Below, piece by piece: positions 38,955 through 47,875 of a DNA stretch of 64,000 bases. Source of the stretch: Massilia aurea (GTDB taxonomy: Bacteria > Pseudomonadota > Gammaproteobacteria > Burkholderiales > Burkholderiaceae_D). Both the position numbers and the translations under genes were made by a program. Positions within the stretch are counted from its first letter, which is position 1. Every line of letters begins with the position of its first letter. A model generated the notes under the pieces. That model ran no database searches, was not told where the DNA came from, and was given only the letters and a program-made list of their open reading frames with translations. The stretch covers positions 1,240,001 through 1,304,000 of the forward strand of contig NZ_JACHBX010000001.1 in NCBI RefSeq assembly GCF_014200505.1, given 5' to 3'.

Positions 38955-41588
38955 GTGCAAATCCTGGAACAACGCTTTCTGCGCGGACCGAACGTCCACG
39001 CCGATTCACCCTGCCTGCTGTCCGTCGTCGATCTGGAAGACCTGTACGGCCTCTCGACCCGGGATATCCCCGGCTTCAACGATGCGCTGCTGGGCCTGCT
39101 GCCAGCGCTGGGCGGCGCGCGCCTGTCCGATGGCGCCACGGGCGGCTTCGCGCAGCGCCTGGCGGCCGGCACCTACCTGGGCCGCGTGATCGAAACCGTC
39201 GCCCTCGAGCTGCAGTCGTTGGCCGGCGCACCCGCCACCTTTGGCCGTACGCGCCCGGTGAACGGCCATCCGGGCCAGTTCCGCGTGGTCGTTGCGTACA
39301 CCTGTGAAAAGCTGGCCGAGCCGGCCTTCGATCTGGCGGTGGACCTGGTGACGGCGCTGGCGCGCGGCGAAGCGTTTGCACTCGAGCCACGGCTGGAAGA
39401 ACTGCGCGGTATCGCCGGGCGCTACGCAATCGGCACCAGCACGGCGGCCGTATTGGCGGCGGCGCACGAGCGGGGCATCCCGACCCAGCGCATCACCGAA
39501 GAAGCGAACCTGTTCCTGCTCGGCTGGGGTGTGCGCCAGAAGCGCCTGCAAGCGACGACGACGGGCGAGACCAGCTTCATCGCGGTCAAGATCGCCAGCG
39601 ACAAGCAGTTGACGAAAGCGTTGTTGAAGGAAGCCGGCGTGCCGGTGCCCGAGGGCGACGTGGTCACGACCGTCGAAGCGGCGCAGCGCGTGGCGCGGCG
39701 CCTGGCGGTGCCGGTCACGCTCAAGCCACTGGACGGCAACCAGGGCAAGGGCGTCACAGTCGCCTGCGCGACACCGGACGACGTGGCGCTGGCGTTCGAA
39801 TTTGCCCGTGGCTTTGGCCGGCGCGTGATCGTCGAACGCCATGTCGAAGGACGCGACTATCGCGTACTCGTGGCCTGCGGACGCGTGGCGGCCGCCTCGT
39901 GCCGCCGCCCGGCACACGTCGTCGGCGATGGCAACCTCACGGTGCGCCAGCTAGTCGAGATCGAAAACACCAACCCGGCGCGAGGCGCGGGCCATGCGAC
40001 CATCCTGACCCGCATTACGCTCGATGAACACGCAAACGACATGCTGGCGCGCCAGGGCTTCGATGTGGACAGCGTGCTGCCGGTGGGCGTCACGGCCGAA
40101 CTGCGCGGCAATGCGAACCTGTCGACCGGCGGCACCGCCGAAGACGTGACCGACCAGTTGCCGGAATCGACGCGCCTGCTGTGCGTGCGGGCCGCCGCCA
40201 AGATCGGTCTGGACGTGGCCGGCATCGACATCGTGTGCCAAGACATCGCGCAGCCGCTCGCAGCGCAGCGGGGCGCCGTCATCGAAGTGAACGCCGCGCC
40301 AGGCATCCGCATGCACCAGTACCCGAGCGCCGGTGAGCCGCGCGATGCGGGCGACGCCATCGTCGAAGGCCTGATGGGCAATACGGACGGGCGCATTCCC
40401 GTCATCGCACTGACCGGCACCAATGGTAAGACCACCACCACCTTGCTGGTCGCGCACGCGGCGCGCATGGCAGGCAAGGTGACGGGCGTGACGACGACCG
40501 AGGGCGTCTTCATCGACGGCAAGCAGGTCGTCAAGGGCGATTGCACCGGCTACTGGTCGGCGCGCACGGTGCTGGGCGCACCGGAAGTCGAGGTCGCGGT
40601 GCTGGAAACGGCCCGTGGCGGCATTCTCAAGCGCGGTCTCGCGTTCGATCGCTGCGACGTGGCGATCGTGCTGAATATCGCGGCCGACCACCTCGGTCTG
40701 GATGGCGTCGATACGGTCGAAGATCTGGCACAAGTCAAGGCCGTGGTGGCGCAGTCGGCCTCGAAAGCGGTCGTGCTCAACGCGGAAGACGCGCTGTGCG
40801 TGCAGATGGCGCGCCGCATCAAGCCAGGCGCTGAAGTGCTGTTCTTCTCGATGGATCCGGAAAGCCCGGTGATGCTCAAGCACCTGGAAGACGGTGGGCG
40901 TGGTGCGTATCTGCAGGATGGCGCGGTGGTGCTGGCCGACGGCCACAGCCAGCAAGCGCTGCTGCGCGTGGAAAGCATGCCGATCTCGTTCGGCGGCCTG
41001 GCACGGTTTAATATCGCCAATGCACTGGCGGCTGCTGCCGGCCTGATGGCCGCCAACTTCAACCATCTTAACATCGCTGCGGGCCTGTCGACGTTCGTCT
41101 CGAACGGCCGCACGAATCCGCTGCGCACGAACATGTTTGACGTGCGCGGCGTGACGGTCATCGTCGACTACGCGCACAACCCGGCCGCCTACGCCGCCAT
41201 GGCCGACATGGCACGCGGCATGCTGCCCGGCCAATTGATCGGCATCGTGACGGCGCCCGGAGACCGCCGCGACACCGACCTGGAACAGGTCGGCCGTGTC
41301 TGCGGTGAGCGTTTCGACGAGCTGGTGGTCTACGAATCGCAAAGCCGGGGCCGTGAACCCGGCGAAGCGGTCGACCTGATCCTGTCCGGCGCCGAAGAAG
41401 TGGTCGGCATCAGCGACACGCTGCACCGCGAGCTGGATGTCGGCAATGCCATCCGCCTCGGCCTGAGTCTGTGCAACCCGGGCGACGTCCTGATCTTCGC
41501 CTGCGGCTCCTCGCTGCAAGTCTTCATCGACGCCATCCGCATGACCGACCCCGAAAGCGCCGCCCTGATCGCCGCCCAAACGGCCTGA
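38955..41588 (+). CDS. cphA: Cyanophycin synthetase, paralogue next to the iron enzyme
   Basis: Non-ribosomal synthesis of cyanophycin, a poly-aspartate chain with arginine on each side group, using ATP. 877 residues in the known order: N-terminal domain (MQILEQRFLRGPNVHADSPC), ATP-grasp domain (TLKPLDGNQGKGVTV; VEVNAAPGIRMHQYPS near 445) adding Asp, and Mur-ligase-like domain with P-loop ALTGTNGKTTTTLL near residue 487, GDCTGYWSAR and ADHLGLDG, adding Arg. All motifs look intact. The start is GTG after AAGGGAAC. A second homologous gene lies convergently 410 bases away. Cupriavidus necator H16 also has two paralogues. Confidence 0.93.
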   Translation: MQILEQRFLRGPNVHADSPCLLSVVDLEDLYGLSTRDIPGFNDALLGLLPALGGARLSDGATGGFAQRLAAGTYLGRVIETVALELQSLAGAPATFGRTRPVNGHPGQFRVVVAYTCEKLAEPAFDLAVDLVTALARGEAFALEPRLEELRGIAGRYAIGTSTAAVLAAAHERGIPTQRITEEANLFLLGWGVRQKRLQATTTGETSFIAVKIASDKQLTKALLKEAGVPVPEGDVVTTVEAAQRVARRLAVPVTLKPLDGNQGKGVTVACATPDDVALAFEFARGFGRRVIVERHVEGRDYRVLVACGRVAAASCRRPAHVVGDGNLTVRQLVEIENTNPARGAGHATILTRITLDEHANDMLARQGFDVDSVLPVGVTAELRGNANLSTGGTAEDVTDQLPESTRLLCVRAAAKIGLDVAGIDIVCQDIAQPLAAQRGAVIEVNAAPGIRMHQYPSAGEPRDAGDAIVEGLMGNTDGRIPVIALTGTNGKTTTTLLVAHAARMAGKVTGVTTTEGVFIDGKQVVKGDCTGYWSARTVLGAPEVEVAVLETARGGILKRGLAFDRCDVAIVLNIAADHLGLDGVDTVEDLAQVKAVVAQSASKAVVLNAEDALCVQMARRIKPGAEVLFFSMDPESPVMLKHLEDGGRGAYLQDGAVVLADGHSQQALLRVESMPISFGGLARFNIANALAAAAGLMAANFNHLNIAAGLSTFVSNGRTNPLRTNMFDVRGVTVIVDYAHNPAAYAAMADMARGMLPGQLIGIVTAPGDRRDTDLEQVGRVCGERFDELVVYESQSRGREPGEAVDLILSGAEEVVGISDTLHRELDVGNAIRLGLSLCNPGDVLIFACGSSLQVFIDAIRMTDPESAALIAAQTA

Positions 41589-41600
41589 CCCGAAGATCCC

Positions 41601-41721
41601 GAACAATTAGGGTCAGAGTAGAATTATTGAGCAATTGATCCGGATTTAAACGGACTCAGCTTATCGAGTCCGTCGAATTCGGAAAAGTTATCAAACAATT
41701 CGACTCTGGCCCTAATTGTTC
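41601..41721. repeat. REP-like inverted-repeat module 1
   Basis: Outer arms beginning GAACAATTAGGGTCAGAGT and, on the other strand, GAACAATTAGGGCCAGAGT, facing each other over about 121 bases. Inside is a smaller hairpin, CGGACTC-AGCTTATC-GAGTCCG. It is AT-rich, unlike the flanking genes. The layout resembles REP/BIME elements mobilised by REP-associated tyrosine transposases. Confidence 0.8.
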
Positions 41722-41751
41722 ATTTTCTGATGGCAAATCTGAGGCAAAAGA

Positions 41752-41870
41752 CTTAATTAGGGTCAGAGTCGAATTGTTGAGCAATTTCTCCCGAACTTAG
41801 CAGTCTCATCTTATGCAGGCTTGCTTATTCGAAAAAGTTGTCAAAGAATTCGACACTGACCCTAATTATT
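41752..41870. repeat. REP-like inverted-repeat module 2
   Basis: Same outer arms as module 1: one begins AATTAGGGTCAGAGTCGAAT, the other (opposite strand) AATTAGGGTCAGTGTCGAAT. The central sequence differs from module 1, so the arms, not the middle, are conserved. Confidence 0.8.
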
Positions 41871-41901
41871 CAGTTTCTTTGGGTAGAGCCCTAGTGCAAT
41901 G

Positions 41902-41936
41902 ATTAATTGGGGTCAGTGTCGAATTATTGGGTAATG
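41902..41936. repeat. REP-like half element
   Basis: A single arm, AATTGGGGTCAGTGTCGAAT, in the plus orientation with no facing partner before the cphA terminator. Confidence 0.7.
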
Positions 41937-41960
41937 GATTTGGAGCACTGACAGTGCGTG

Positions 41961-41987
41961 AAAAAAACGGCCCTTTTGGGGCCGTTT
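41961..41987 (-). terminator. Terminator of the iaaA-cphB-cphA operon
   Basis: AACGGCCC-TTTTG-GGGCCGTT stem, 11 bases past the minus-strand cphA stop; read on the minus strand it ends in a run of T. Confidence 0.85.
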
Positions 41988-41998
41988 GTCGTTGGGGC

Positions 41999-44587
41999 TC
42001 AGATTGCGGCGGCTTCGATTTTATTTGCCAGGTCCGGGCGGGTGGGGCGGAGGGCTTCCGTAAGTTCGGAGATCGATGAACCGCACCCGAAAACGAGGAC
42101 GTCGCCAGGCACGCAGCGTGCCAGGCCCAGGCGGATGGCGCAGTGGACGTCATGCTCGATCTGCAGGTGGTCTGGCGCAATCTTTGCCAGCTGGGCGCCG
42201 CGGGCGATGAGTCTTGCGGACTCACCCTTGGCGCGGCCACGCGCTTCGCTGTCGTAGACGACCAGTTCGTCGAACCCGGCGGCGCAGGTGCGGCCGATGT
42301 CGATCAGGTCGGCATCGCGTCGGTCGCCCGGGGCGGCCACCACGCCGACCAGGCGGCCGGCCGTCATGGCGCGTGCCATCTCGGCCAGCGCGGCGTAGGC
42401 AGCGCAGTTGTGGGCGTAGTCGACGACCACCGTCACGCCGTCGACGTCGTACAGATTCGAGCGCAGTGGATTGTGCTTGTTGTCGGAGACAAAGCCGCGC
42501 AAGCCGGCGGCGATGTCGTGGTTGCTGAAGCCGCTGGCCATCAGCGCTGCCGCTGCCGCCATCGCGTTGGCAATGTTGTAGCGCGCACGACCGCCGAGCG
42601 ACACGGGCATGTCGCGCACATCGAGCAAGGCCTCGTGCCGCATGCCCCCGGCCAGTACGATCGTCGAATCCTGCAGGTAGACGCCGCGGCCACCGTGTTC
42701 GATGTGCGGCACCAGGACTGGGTCTTCGGCGTCCAGCGCGAAATAGATGATCTCGACGCCGTCGGCCAGCGTGTCCGCCATCCTCACGCAAAGGGCGTCT
42801 TCGGCATTGAGCACCACCGCGCGCGTCGCCCTGGCCGCGACGACCGCCTTCACCCGGGCCAGATCCTCGATCGTGTCGATGCCATCCAGCCCCAGATGGT
42901 CGGCCGAGACATTCAGCACCACTGCCACGTCGCAGCGGTCGTAGGCCAAGCCGCGCTTGAGGATGCCGCCGCGCGCCGTTTCCAGCACCGCGAAGTCGAC
43001 ATCGGGCGAACCAAGCACACTGCGCGCCGAATGGTAGCCGGTACAGTCGCCTTCATAGGCCAGCTGCCCGTCCAGATACACGCCGCTGGTCGTCGTGACG
43101 CCGGTGCGCAGGCCGGCCAGGCGCACCACGTGTTCGATCAGCAGGCTCGTGGTGGTCTTGCCATTGGTGCCCGTCACGGCGACCACGGGAATGCGGCCAT
43201 CATCGGCACCGAATATAGCTTCGACGATGGCGTCACCGGCATCGCGCGGCGCACCGCGACTCGGATACTGGTGCATCCGGATCCCCGGCGCGGCATTGAC
43301 TTCGATGACGCCGCCGCGCTGATCGCGCAAGGGCAGGGCGATGTCGTCGCAGATGATGTCGATGCCCGCGATGTCCAGGCCGATCGTGCGTGCGGCGCGG
43401 ATGCAGATGTCGCGCGTCTCTTCCGGCAGCAGGTCGGTCACATCCTCAGCGGTGCCGCCGGTGGACAAGTTCGCGTTGCCCCGCAAGTCGGCGCCGATGC
43501 CGGCCGTGAGCACTGTATCGAGCTCGTAACCCTGGCTGGCGAGCGTCTCGAGCGCCAGTGCGTCGAGCGGAATCTTCGTCAGAATGTTCGTGTGCCCGTC
43601 GCCCCGGGCCGGGTTACTGTTCTCGCGCTCGACCAGCGCGCGGATCGTCGAGTGGCCATCGCCCGTCACGCCAGGCGGGCGCCGCCACGAGGCAGCGGCG
43701 ATGCGGCCGCCCGTGACCAGCACGCGGTAGTCGCGTCCACGCAAGTACTGTTCGACGATCACGCGCCGACCGTGTCGCCGCGCGTGATCGAAGGCCCGTT
43801 CGACGCTGTCAGGCGTCGCGCAATCGACCGTCACGCCCTTGCCCTGATTCGCGTCCAGTGGCTTGACGACCACAGCGCAGCCCAGCCGGCGCGCGACACG
43901 CTGGGCGGCCGCGCTGGTCATCACGACCTCGCCACGCGGCACCGGTACGCCGGCCTGCGCGAGCAGGGTCTTGGTCAGGTGCTTGTCGCTGGCGATGCTC
44001 ACCGCGATCGAATTGGTGGCGCCGGTGATCGTCGCCTGCAGACGCTTCTGACGGCTGCCCCAGCCCAGCTGGAACAGGTTCGCCCCGTCCGTCAGCCGGC
44101 GCGATGGAATCCCGCGCCGCTGCGCCGCATCGAGCACGGCGCCGGTGCTGGTGCCGATCGCATGCGCCGAAGCGAGTTCGCGCAACGCCGCCACGGCGGC
44201 ATCGAGATCGAACGGCTCATCGCGCGTCAGCGCCGTCAGCAGCTTGACGCCGACCCGCAGCGCTTCGCTCGCAACCTGCTCGACGCCGTAACCGCACACG
44301 ATGCGGCGGCGCTCTTCATGCCCCGTGACCGCCAGCGTCGCACCTTGCACGCCGGGGGCGTCCGCGAGGCGCTGCAGTTCCATGATCACGGGTTCGAGCG
44401 CGTCGACGGGCAGGGCATCGTCAGACAGCCGCACGGCCGCCGCCGCGGGCAGCCCCGGCATCAACGCCAGCAGGCGCGCACCAAAGCCACGTCCCTTCGT
44501 ATTCAGATTGTCGACGACCGCCATCAGGCATGGCGTCTCGGTAAACAGGTTCGGGCCCCGCAGCAGGCGCTTTTCGATCACTTTCAT
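41999..44587 (-). CDS. cphA: Cyanophycin synthetase, operon copy
   Basis: 862 residues, homologous end to end with the other synthetase. Starts MKVIEKRLLRGPNLFTETPC. ATP-grasp motifs VVKPLDANQGKGVTV and VEVNAAPGIRMHQYPS; Mur-ligase P-loop AVTGTNGKTTTSLL near 475; GDCTGYHSAR; ADHLGLDG. All appear functional. It is the last gene of iaaA-cphB-cphA; its ATG overlaps the cyanophycinase stop by four bases (ATGA), so synthesis and breakdown enzymes are translated from one message. It differs from the other copy mostly in the N-terminal domain and in the C-terminal 100 residues. Confidence 0.95.
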   Translation of the reverse strand: MKVIEKRLLRGPNLFTETPCLMAVVDNLNTKGRGFGARLLALMPGLPAAAAVRLSDDALPVDALEPVIMELQRLADAPGVQGATLAVTGHEERRRIVCGYGVEQVASEALRVGVKLLTALTRDEPFDLDAAVAALRELASAHAIGTSTGAVLDAAQRRGIPSRRLTDGANLFQLGWGSRQKRLQATITGATNSIAVSIASDKHLTKTLLAQAGVPVPRGEVVMTSAAAQRVARRLGCAVVVKPLDANQGKGVTVDCATPDSVERAFDHARRHGRRVIVEQYLRGRDYRVLVTGGRIAAASWRRPPGVTGDGHSTIRALVERENSNPARGDGHTNILTKIPLDALALETLASQGYELDTVLTAGIGADLRGNANLSTGGTAEDVTDLLPEETRDICIRAARTIGLDIAGIDIICDDIALPLRDQRGGVIEVNAAPGIRMHQYPSRGAPRDAGDAIVEAIFGADDGRIPVVAVTGTNGKTTTSLLIEHVVRLAGLRTGVTTTSGVYLDGQLAYEGDCTGYHSARSVLGSPDVDFAVLETARGGILKRGLAYDRCDVAVVLNVSADHLGLDGIDTIEDLARVKAVVAARATRAVVLNAEDALCVRMADTLADGVEIIYFALDAEDPVLVPHIEHGGRGVYLQDSTIVLAGGMRHEALLDVRDMPVSLGGRARYNIANAMAAAAALMASGFSNHDIAAGLRGFVSDNKHNPLRSNLYDVDGVTVVVDYAHNCAAYAALAEMARAMTAGRLVGVVAAPGDRRDADLIDIGRTCAAGFDELVVYDSEARGRAKGESARLIARGAQLAKIAPDHLQIEHDVHCAIRLGLARCVPGDVLVFGCGSSISELTEALRPTRPDLANKIEAAAI

Positions 44588-45465
44588 GAGAGAGGCGTGC
44601 GCTTCGTGACGATCTGCAGGAAGTCCAGCAGCGAAGCCGGAATGCGCCTGCCCACCTGTTCATCGCCAATCGGCAGCGAATACTTGGCGCCGGCCGGCAG
44701 CAGGTGCAGGCGCACGTCAATCAGTTCCGGGATGGCCCGGTCCTTGATCTCGGCGACGTTACTGCTCATCGAGCGGCCATCGACGACGGTCACCGCGCCT
44801 TCACCCAGCACCTCGATTCCCACGCCGCGCTCGATCACGAGCGCCGTGTCTTCATCGATGCCAATGCCTTGCAGGTACGGATTCTGCGCGACGATCGACA
44901 ACAGGCGCGACAAACGCTGGCGCTCCGAGAAATGCTGGTCGACGACCACGCGGTGCAAAAAGCCCAGGCCCGCGCCCAGGCTGACCGAGCCTTTTTCGGG
45001 CAGCAGGTCGGTGCGGCCCTGCGCGAGCATGTGGCCCGACATCGCAGATGCACCGGCGCTGGTGCCACCAATGGTGGCGCCGCGCACCTTCAGCGCGGCG
45101 TGCATTTCGGCGTCCAGCGCCGTGCCACCGATCAGCGCGAGCAGGCGTTTCTGGTCGCCGCCCGTCATGAAGATGCCATCGGCTTCGGCGACCTGGCGCA
45201 CGAAGTTCTCGTCGTTGGCGTCGTCGCGGCTCGTGATTTCGAGGTGGCTGTGCCGGGTCACGCCCAGTGCGCCGAAGGCGTCATCGTAGATATGCCACAT
45301 CTCGTCGGCGATCTGGCTGGCGGCTGTGATCACGACGATGCGTGCGTCGGGGCCGCCGGCCAGTTCGACGAAGCGCGACAGGATCTGCATGTCGTGCTGG
45401 CGGTCCTCGTGGCCGCCGATGATGACGAGGTGGCCGTTGCGCGGTACGTTCAGTGTTGGGTTCAT
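44584..45465 (-). CDS. cphB: Cyanophycinase (peptidase S51)
   Basis: Exopeptidase that cuts cyanophycin to beta-Asp-Arg dipeptides. 293 residues; nucleophile Ser136 sits in IGGTSAGASAMSGHML, after the substrate-pocket stretch FMTGGDQKRLLALI, and a conserved LGAGLGFLHRVVVDQHFSER follows. No signal peptide, so this is the intracellular form acting on stored granules. Overlaps its neighbours by four bases on each side (ATGA). Confidence 0.95.
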   Translation of the reverse strand: MNPTLNVPRNGHLVIIGGHEDRQHDMQILSRFVELAGGPDARIVVITAASQIADEMWHIYDDAFGALGVTRHSHLEITSRDDANDENFVRQVAEADGIFMTGGDQKRLLALIGGTALDAEMHAALKVRGATIGGTSAGASAMSGHMLAQGRTDLLPEKGSVSLGAGLGFLHRVVVDQHFSERQRLSRLLSIVAQNPYLQGIGIDEDTALVIERGVGIEVLGEGAVTVVDGRSMSSNVAEIKDRAIPELIDVRLHLLPAGAKYSLPIGDEQVGRRIPASLLDFLQIVTKRTPLS

Positions 45466-46373
45466 CGTTGTACCATTTTCGAAGTGGGCATATCACTGTT
45501 GCTGAAAGCGCCGGCGTCCGTGCGGCTCACCGCAATCAGGCCGACCTTGATGTCCGGGGTGAACAGGGCGACGCCGCGCTGCAGCGCGTCCGCCAGCGGG
45601 ATGCCATCGGCAATCCAGCCATACACGGTGCGCGCCAGCAGGTGGCGCACGATCTGTTCACCGATGCCGGTGGCGGCGACGGCGCCTTCCGGGCCGGCAA
45701 AAAAGCCGCTGCCGATGATCGGTGCATCGCCGACGCGGCCCAGCAGGGCCGGCGCCGACCCGCCGCTCGAACAGGCCACGGCAAAGTGGCCGTCGGCGCC
45801 GCGCACGACGGCGCCGACGGTGTCGCAGGCCACGCCTTCGGGCAAGCGCATGGGGGTATTGTAATTCCAGTAGTGCTCGATCAGGTCGCGGTCCAGGCCC
45901 GGCATCACCGGCATCGAGCCGGCCAGTTGCGCCAGCAGCTTGCGGTGCGCCGTGCGCTGGCGTTCCGTCACCGGGGCGGCGTCCGGCATGCCGATCGTGC
46001 GCGCGAAGCGGCTGGCGCCTTCGCCGACGAGCAGCCAGTGCGGCGTGTCGGCCACCGCATGTGCCAGGCGCACCGGATTCTTCACCGACTGCACGCAGGC
46101 GACGGCGCCAAGGCGGCCGCGCGTGTCCATGATCGCCGCGTCCATTTCGACAGTGGCGCCATCCAGGCCCAGCACCGAGCCGCTGCCGGCATTGAAGCGG
46201 CCATCGTCTTCCATCGTGGTCACGGCGCCGATGGCGGCGTCGAGTGCGTCGCCATTGATTTCCAGTTGTGCCAGGGCGCGGCGCGCGGCGAGCACGCAAC
46301 CGTCTTCATGGTCGCGCGACGTGCCGGCGCCGCCGTGAACAACGACGGCGCCAGCGTGGGGGGTATTGCTCAT
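45462..46373 (-). CDS. iaaA: Isoaspartyl peptidase / plant-type L-asparaginase
   Basis: N-terminal-nucleophile hydrolase that splits beta-aspartyl dipeptides; here it should release Asp and Arg from cyanophycinase products. 303 residues. The precursor should cut itself before Thr185 (GVACDTVGAVV), freeing the catalytic threonine. Other family marks are VHGGAG at the start, FNAGSGSVLGLDGATVEMDA and GRVGDAPIIGSGFFAG. First gene of the operon; it overlaps cphB by four bases. The usual HDT/GT before the cut is CDT here, a mild variation. Confidence 0.93.
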   Translation of the reverse strand: MSNTPHAGAVVVHGGAGTSRDHEDGCVLAARRALAQLEINGDALDAAIGAVTTMEDDGRFNAGSGSVLGLDGATVEMDAAIMDTRGRLGAVACVQSVKNPVRLAHAVADTPHWLLVGEGASRFARTIGMPDAAPVTERQRTAHRKLLAQLAGSMPVMPGLDRDLIEHYWNYNTPMRLPEGVACDTVGAVVRGADGHFAVACSSGGSAPALLGRVGDAPIIGSGFFAGPEGAVAATGIGEQIVRHLLARTVYGWIADGIPLADALQRGVALFTPDIKVGLIAVSRTDAGAFSNSDMPTSKMVQR

Positions 46374-46489
46374 GCGGTCAATCTTTCTGCTTTATTGTTG
46401 TCGTGGCCAGCGTACAGCACCGGCAGTGCATTGCCGGGCGATTATCCGGTGTTCACCAACCACACCATATCGGTACGCCTGCCGCCTCC

Positions 46490-46509
46490 CTGTAAGAGCT
46501 TGCTTACAG
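46490..46509. promoter_or_regulatory. Inverted repeat between iaaA and the Hsp70-like gene
   Basis: CTGTAAG-AGCTTG-CTTACAG, perfect 7-bp arms, in the 203-base divergent gap. Operator or hairpin; unassigned. Confidence 0.35.
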
Positions 46510-46576
46510 CGGGAAGCGGCGAAGCGATACTTGACGGAATCTGTTACCATACCGCCCCTTCAAGATAAAGGTTCCT

Positions 46577-47842
46577 ATGGTGCACGCTTGCGGCGTTGAC
46601 TTCGGCACGTCAAATTCCACGGTCGGCTGGTATCGGCCCGGCATGATGCAATCCGCCCCGACGGCGCTGTTGACCCTCGAGGACGGCAAGCCCACGCTGC
46701 CGTCGGTGGTGTTCTTCAACGCCGACGAGGACCGTGTCAGCTACGGCCGCGCCGCGCTCGCCGAATATCTTGAAGGCTATGAAGGCCGCCTGATGCGCTC
46801 GCTGAAAAGCCTGCTGGGCACGAGCCTGATCGGTGGCCAGACCGAGGTCGCGGGCCGTTCGGTGTCGTTCCGTTCGCTGCTGGCCCAGTTCATCGGCGAG
46901 GTCAAGCACCGCGCCGAAACACAGGCCGGCCAGCCGTTCCAGAGCGCCGTGTTCGGCCGCCCCGTGTTTTTCATCGACGACGATGCCCAGGCCGACCAGC
47001 TGGCCGAGGATACGCTGCTCGACGTGGCGCGCTCGGTCGGCTTTCGCGACATCGGCTTCCAGTACGAGCCGATCGCCGCCGCCTTCGATTACGAATCGCG
47101 CATCGACCGTGAAGAACTGGTCCTGATTGCCGACATCGGCGGCGGTACGTCCGACTTTTCGCTGGTGCGCCTGGGCCCCGAACGCGCCGGCCGCCCCGAC
47201 CGCCGCGACGATATCCTGGCCAATGGCGGCGTGCACATCGGCGGCACCGATTTCGACAAGTACCTGAGCCTGGCGAGCGTCATGCCGCTGCTCGGCTACG
47301 GCAGCAAGCTGCGCTCGGGCGCCGAGATCCCGTCGAGCTACTACTTCAATCTGGCCACCTGGCATACGATCAATCAGGCCTACACGCGCAAGAGCGTGAC
47401 GCAGCTGGCCGACCTGGCGCGCGACGCGGCCGAACCGGCCCGCATCGCGCGCCTGCAGAACCTGATCGAAGACCGCGCCGGTCACTGGCTCGCGATGCAG
47501 GTCGAGGGCGCCAAGATTGCGCTGTCCGACGCCGACATGGTCAATCTGCAGCTCGATCGCCTGTCGCCGCCCGAGTCACTGGACATCGCGCGCGCCCAGT
47601 TCGAAGCGGCGATCGCGCAGCTGGTCGAGCAGGTCGCCACCACCGTCGGCAAGCTGTTCGCCGATGCGGGCGTGCGCCCTAGCGATGTCGACACGGTCTT
47701 TTTCACCGGCGGTTCGAGCGGCGTGGGCTTGCTGCGCGCGCGGATTGGTGCGATGGTGCCGGATGCGCGCCGCGTCGAGGGCGACCTGTTCGGCAGCATC
47801 GGCACCGGTCTGGCGCTCGACGCGCTGCGCAAGTTCGGCTGA
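46577..47842 (+). CDS. Hsp70-family protein (YegD-like)
   Basis: 421 residues covering only the actin-like ATPase part of Hsp70. CGVDFGTSNSTVGWY is phosphate loop 1, LIADIGGGTSDFSLVRLG phosphate loop 2 and VFFTGGSSGVGLLRARI the adenosine motif. There is no substrate-binding domain, as in E. coli YegD. Its cellular role is not established. The ATG follows AAAGG. The exonuclease gene starts 33 bases downstream, so the two probably form an operon. Confidence 0.9.
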   Translation: MVHACGVDFGTSNSTVGWYRPGMMQSAPTALLTLEDGKPTLPSVVFFNADEDRVSYGRAALAEYLEGYEGRLMRSLKSLLGTSLIGGQTEVAGRSVSFRSLLAQFIGEVKHRAETQAGQPFQSAVFGRPVFFIDDDAQADQLAEDTLLDVARSVGFRDIGFQYEPIAAAFDYESRIDREELVLIADIGGGTSDFSLVRLGPERAGRPDRRDDILANGGVHIGGTDFDKYLSLASVMPLLGYGSKLRSGAEIPSSYYFNLATWHTINQAYTRKSVTQLADLARDAAEPARIARLQNLIEDRAGHWLAMQVEGAKIALSDADMVNLQLDRLSPPESLDIARAQFEAAIAQLVEQVATTVGKLFADAGVRPSDVDTVFFTGGSSGVGLLRARIGAMVPDARRVEGDLFGSIGTGLALDALRKFG

Positions 47843-47875
47843 CACCCCGCTGGAACAGCACACAAAGGAGCAAGG

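Noticed and set aside
41589-41998. CRISPR array
   Set aside because: Repeats alternate in orientation with unequal spacing and no spacers of constant length; better explained as REP-like elements.
42143-45289. 1048-codon open frame on the plus strand
   Set aside because: It is antisense to cphA and cphB, rich in Arg/His/Gln/Asp with no recognisable fold; a GC-bias shadow.
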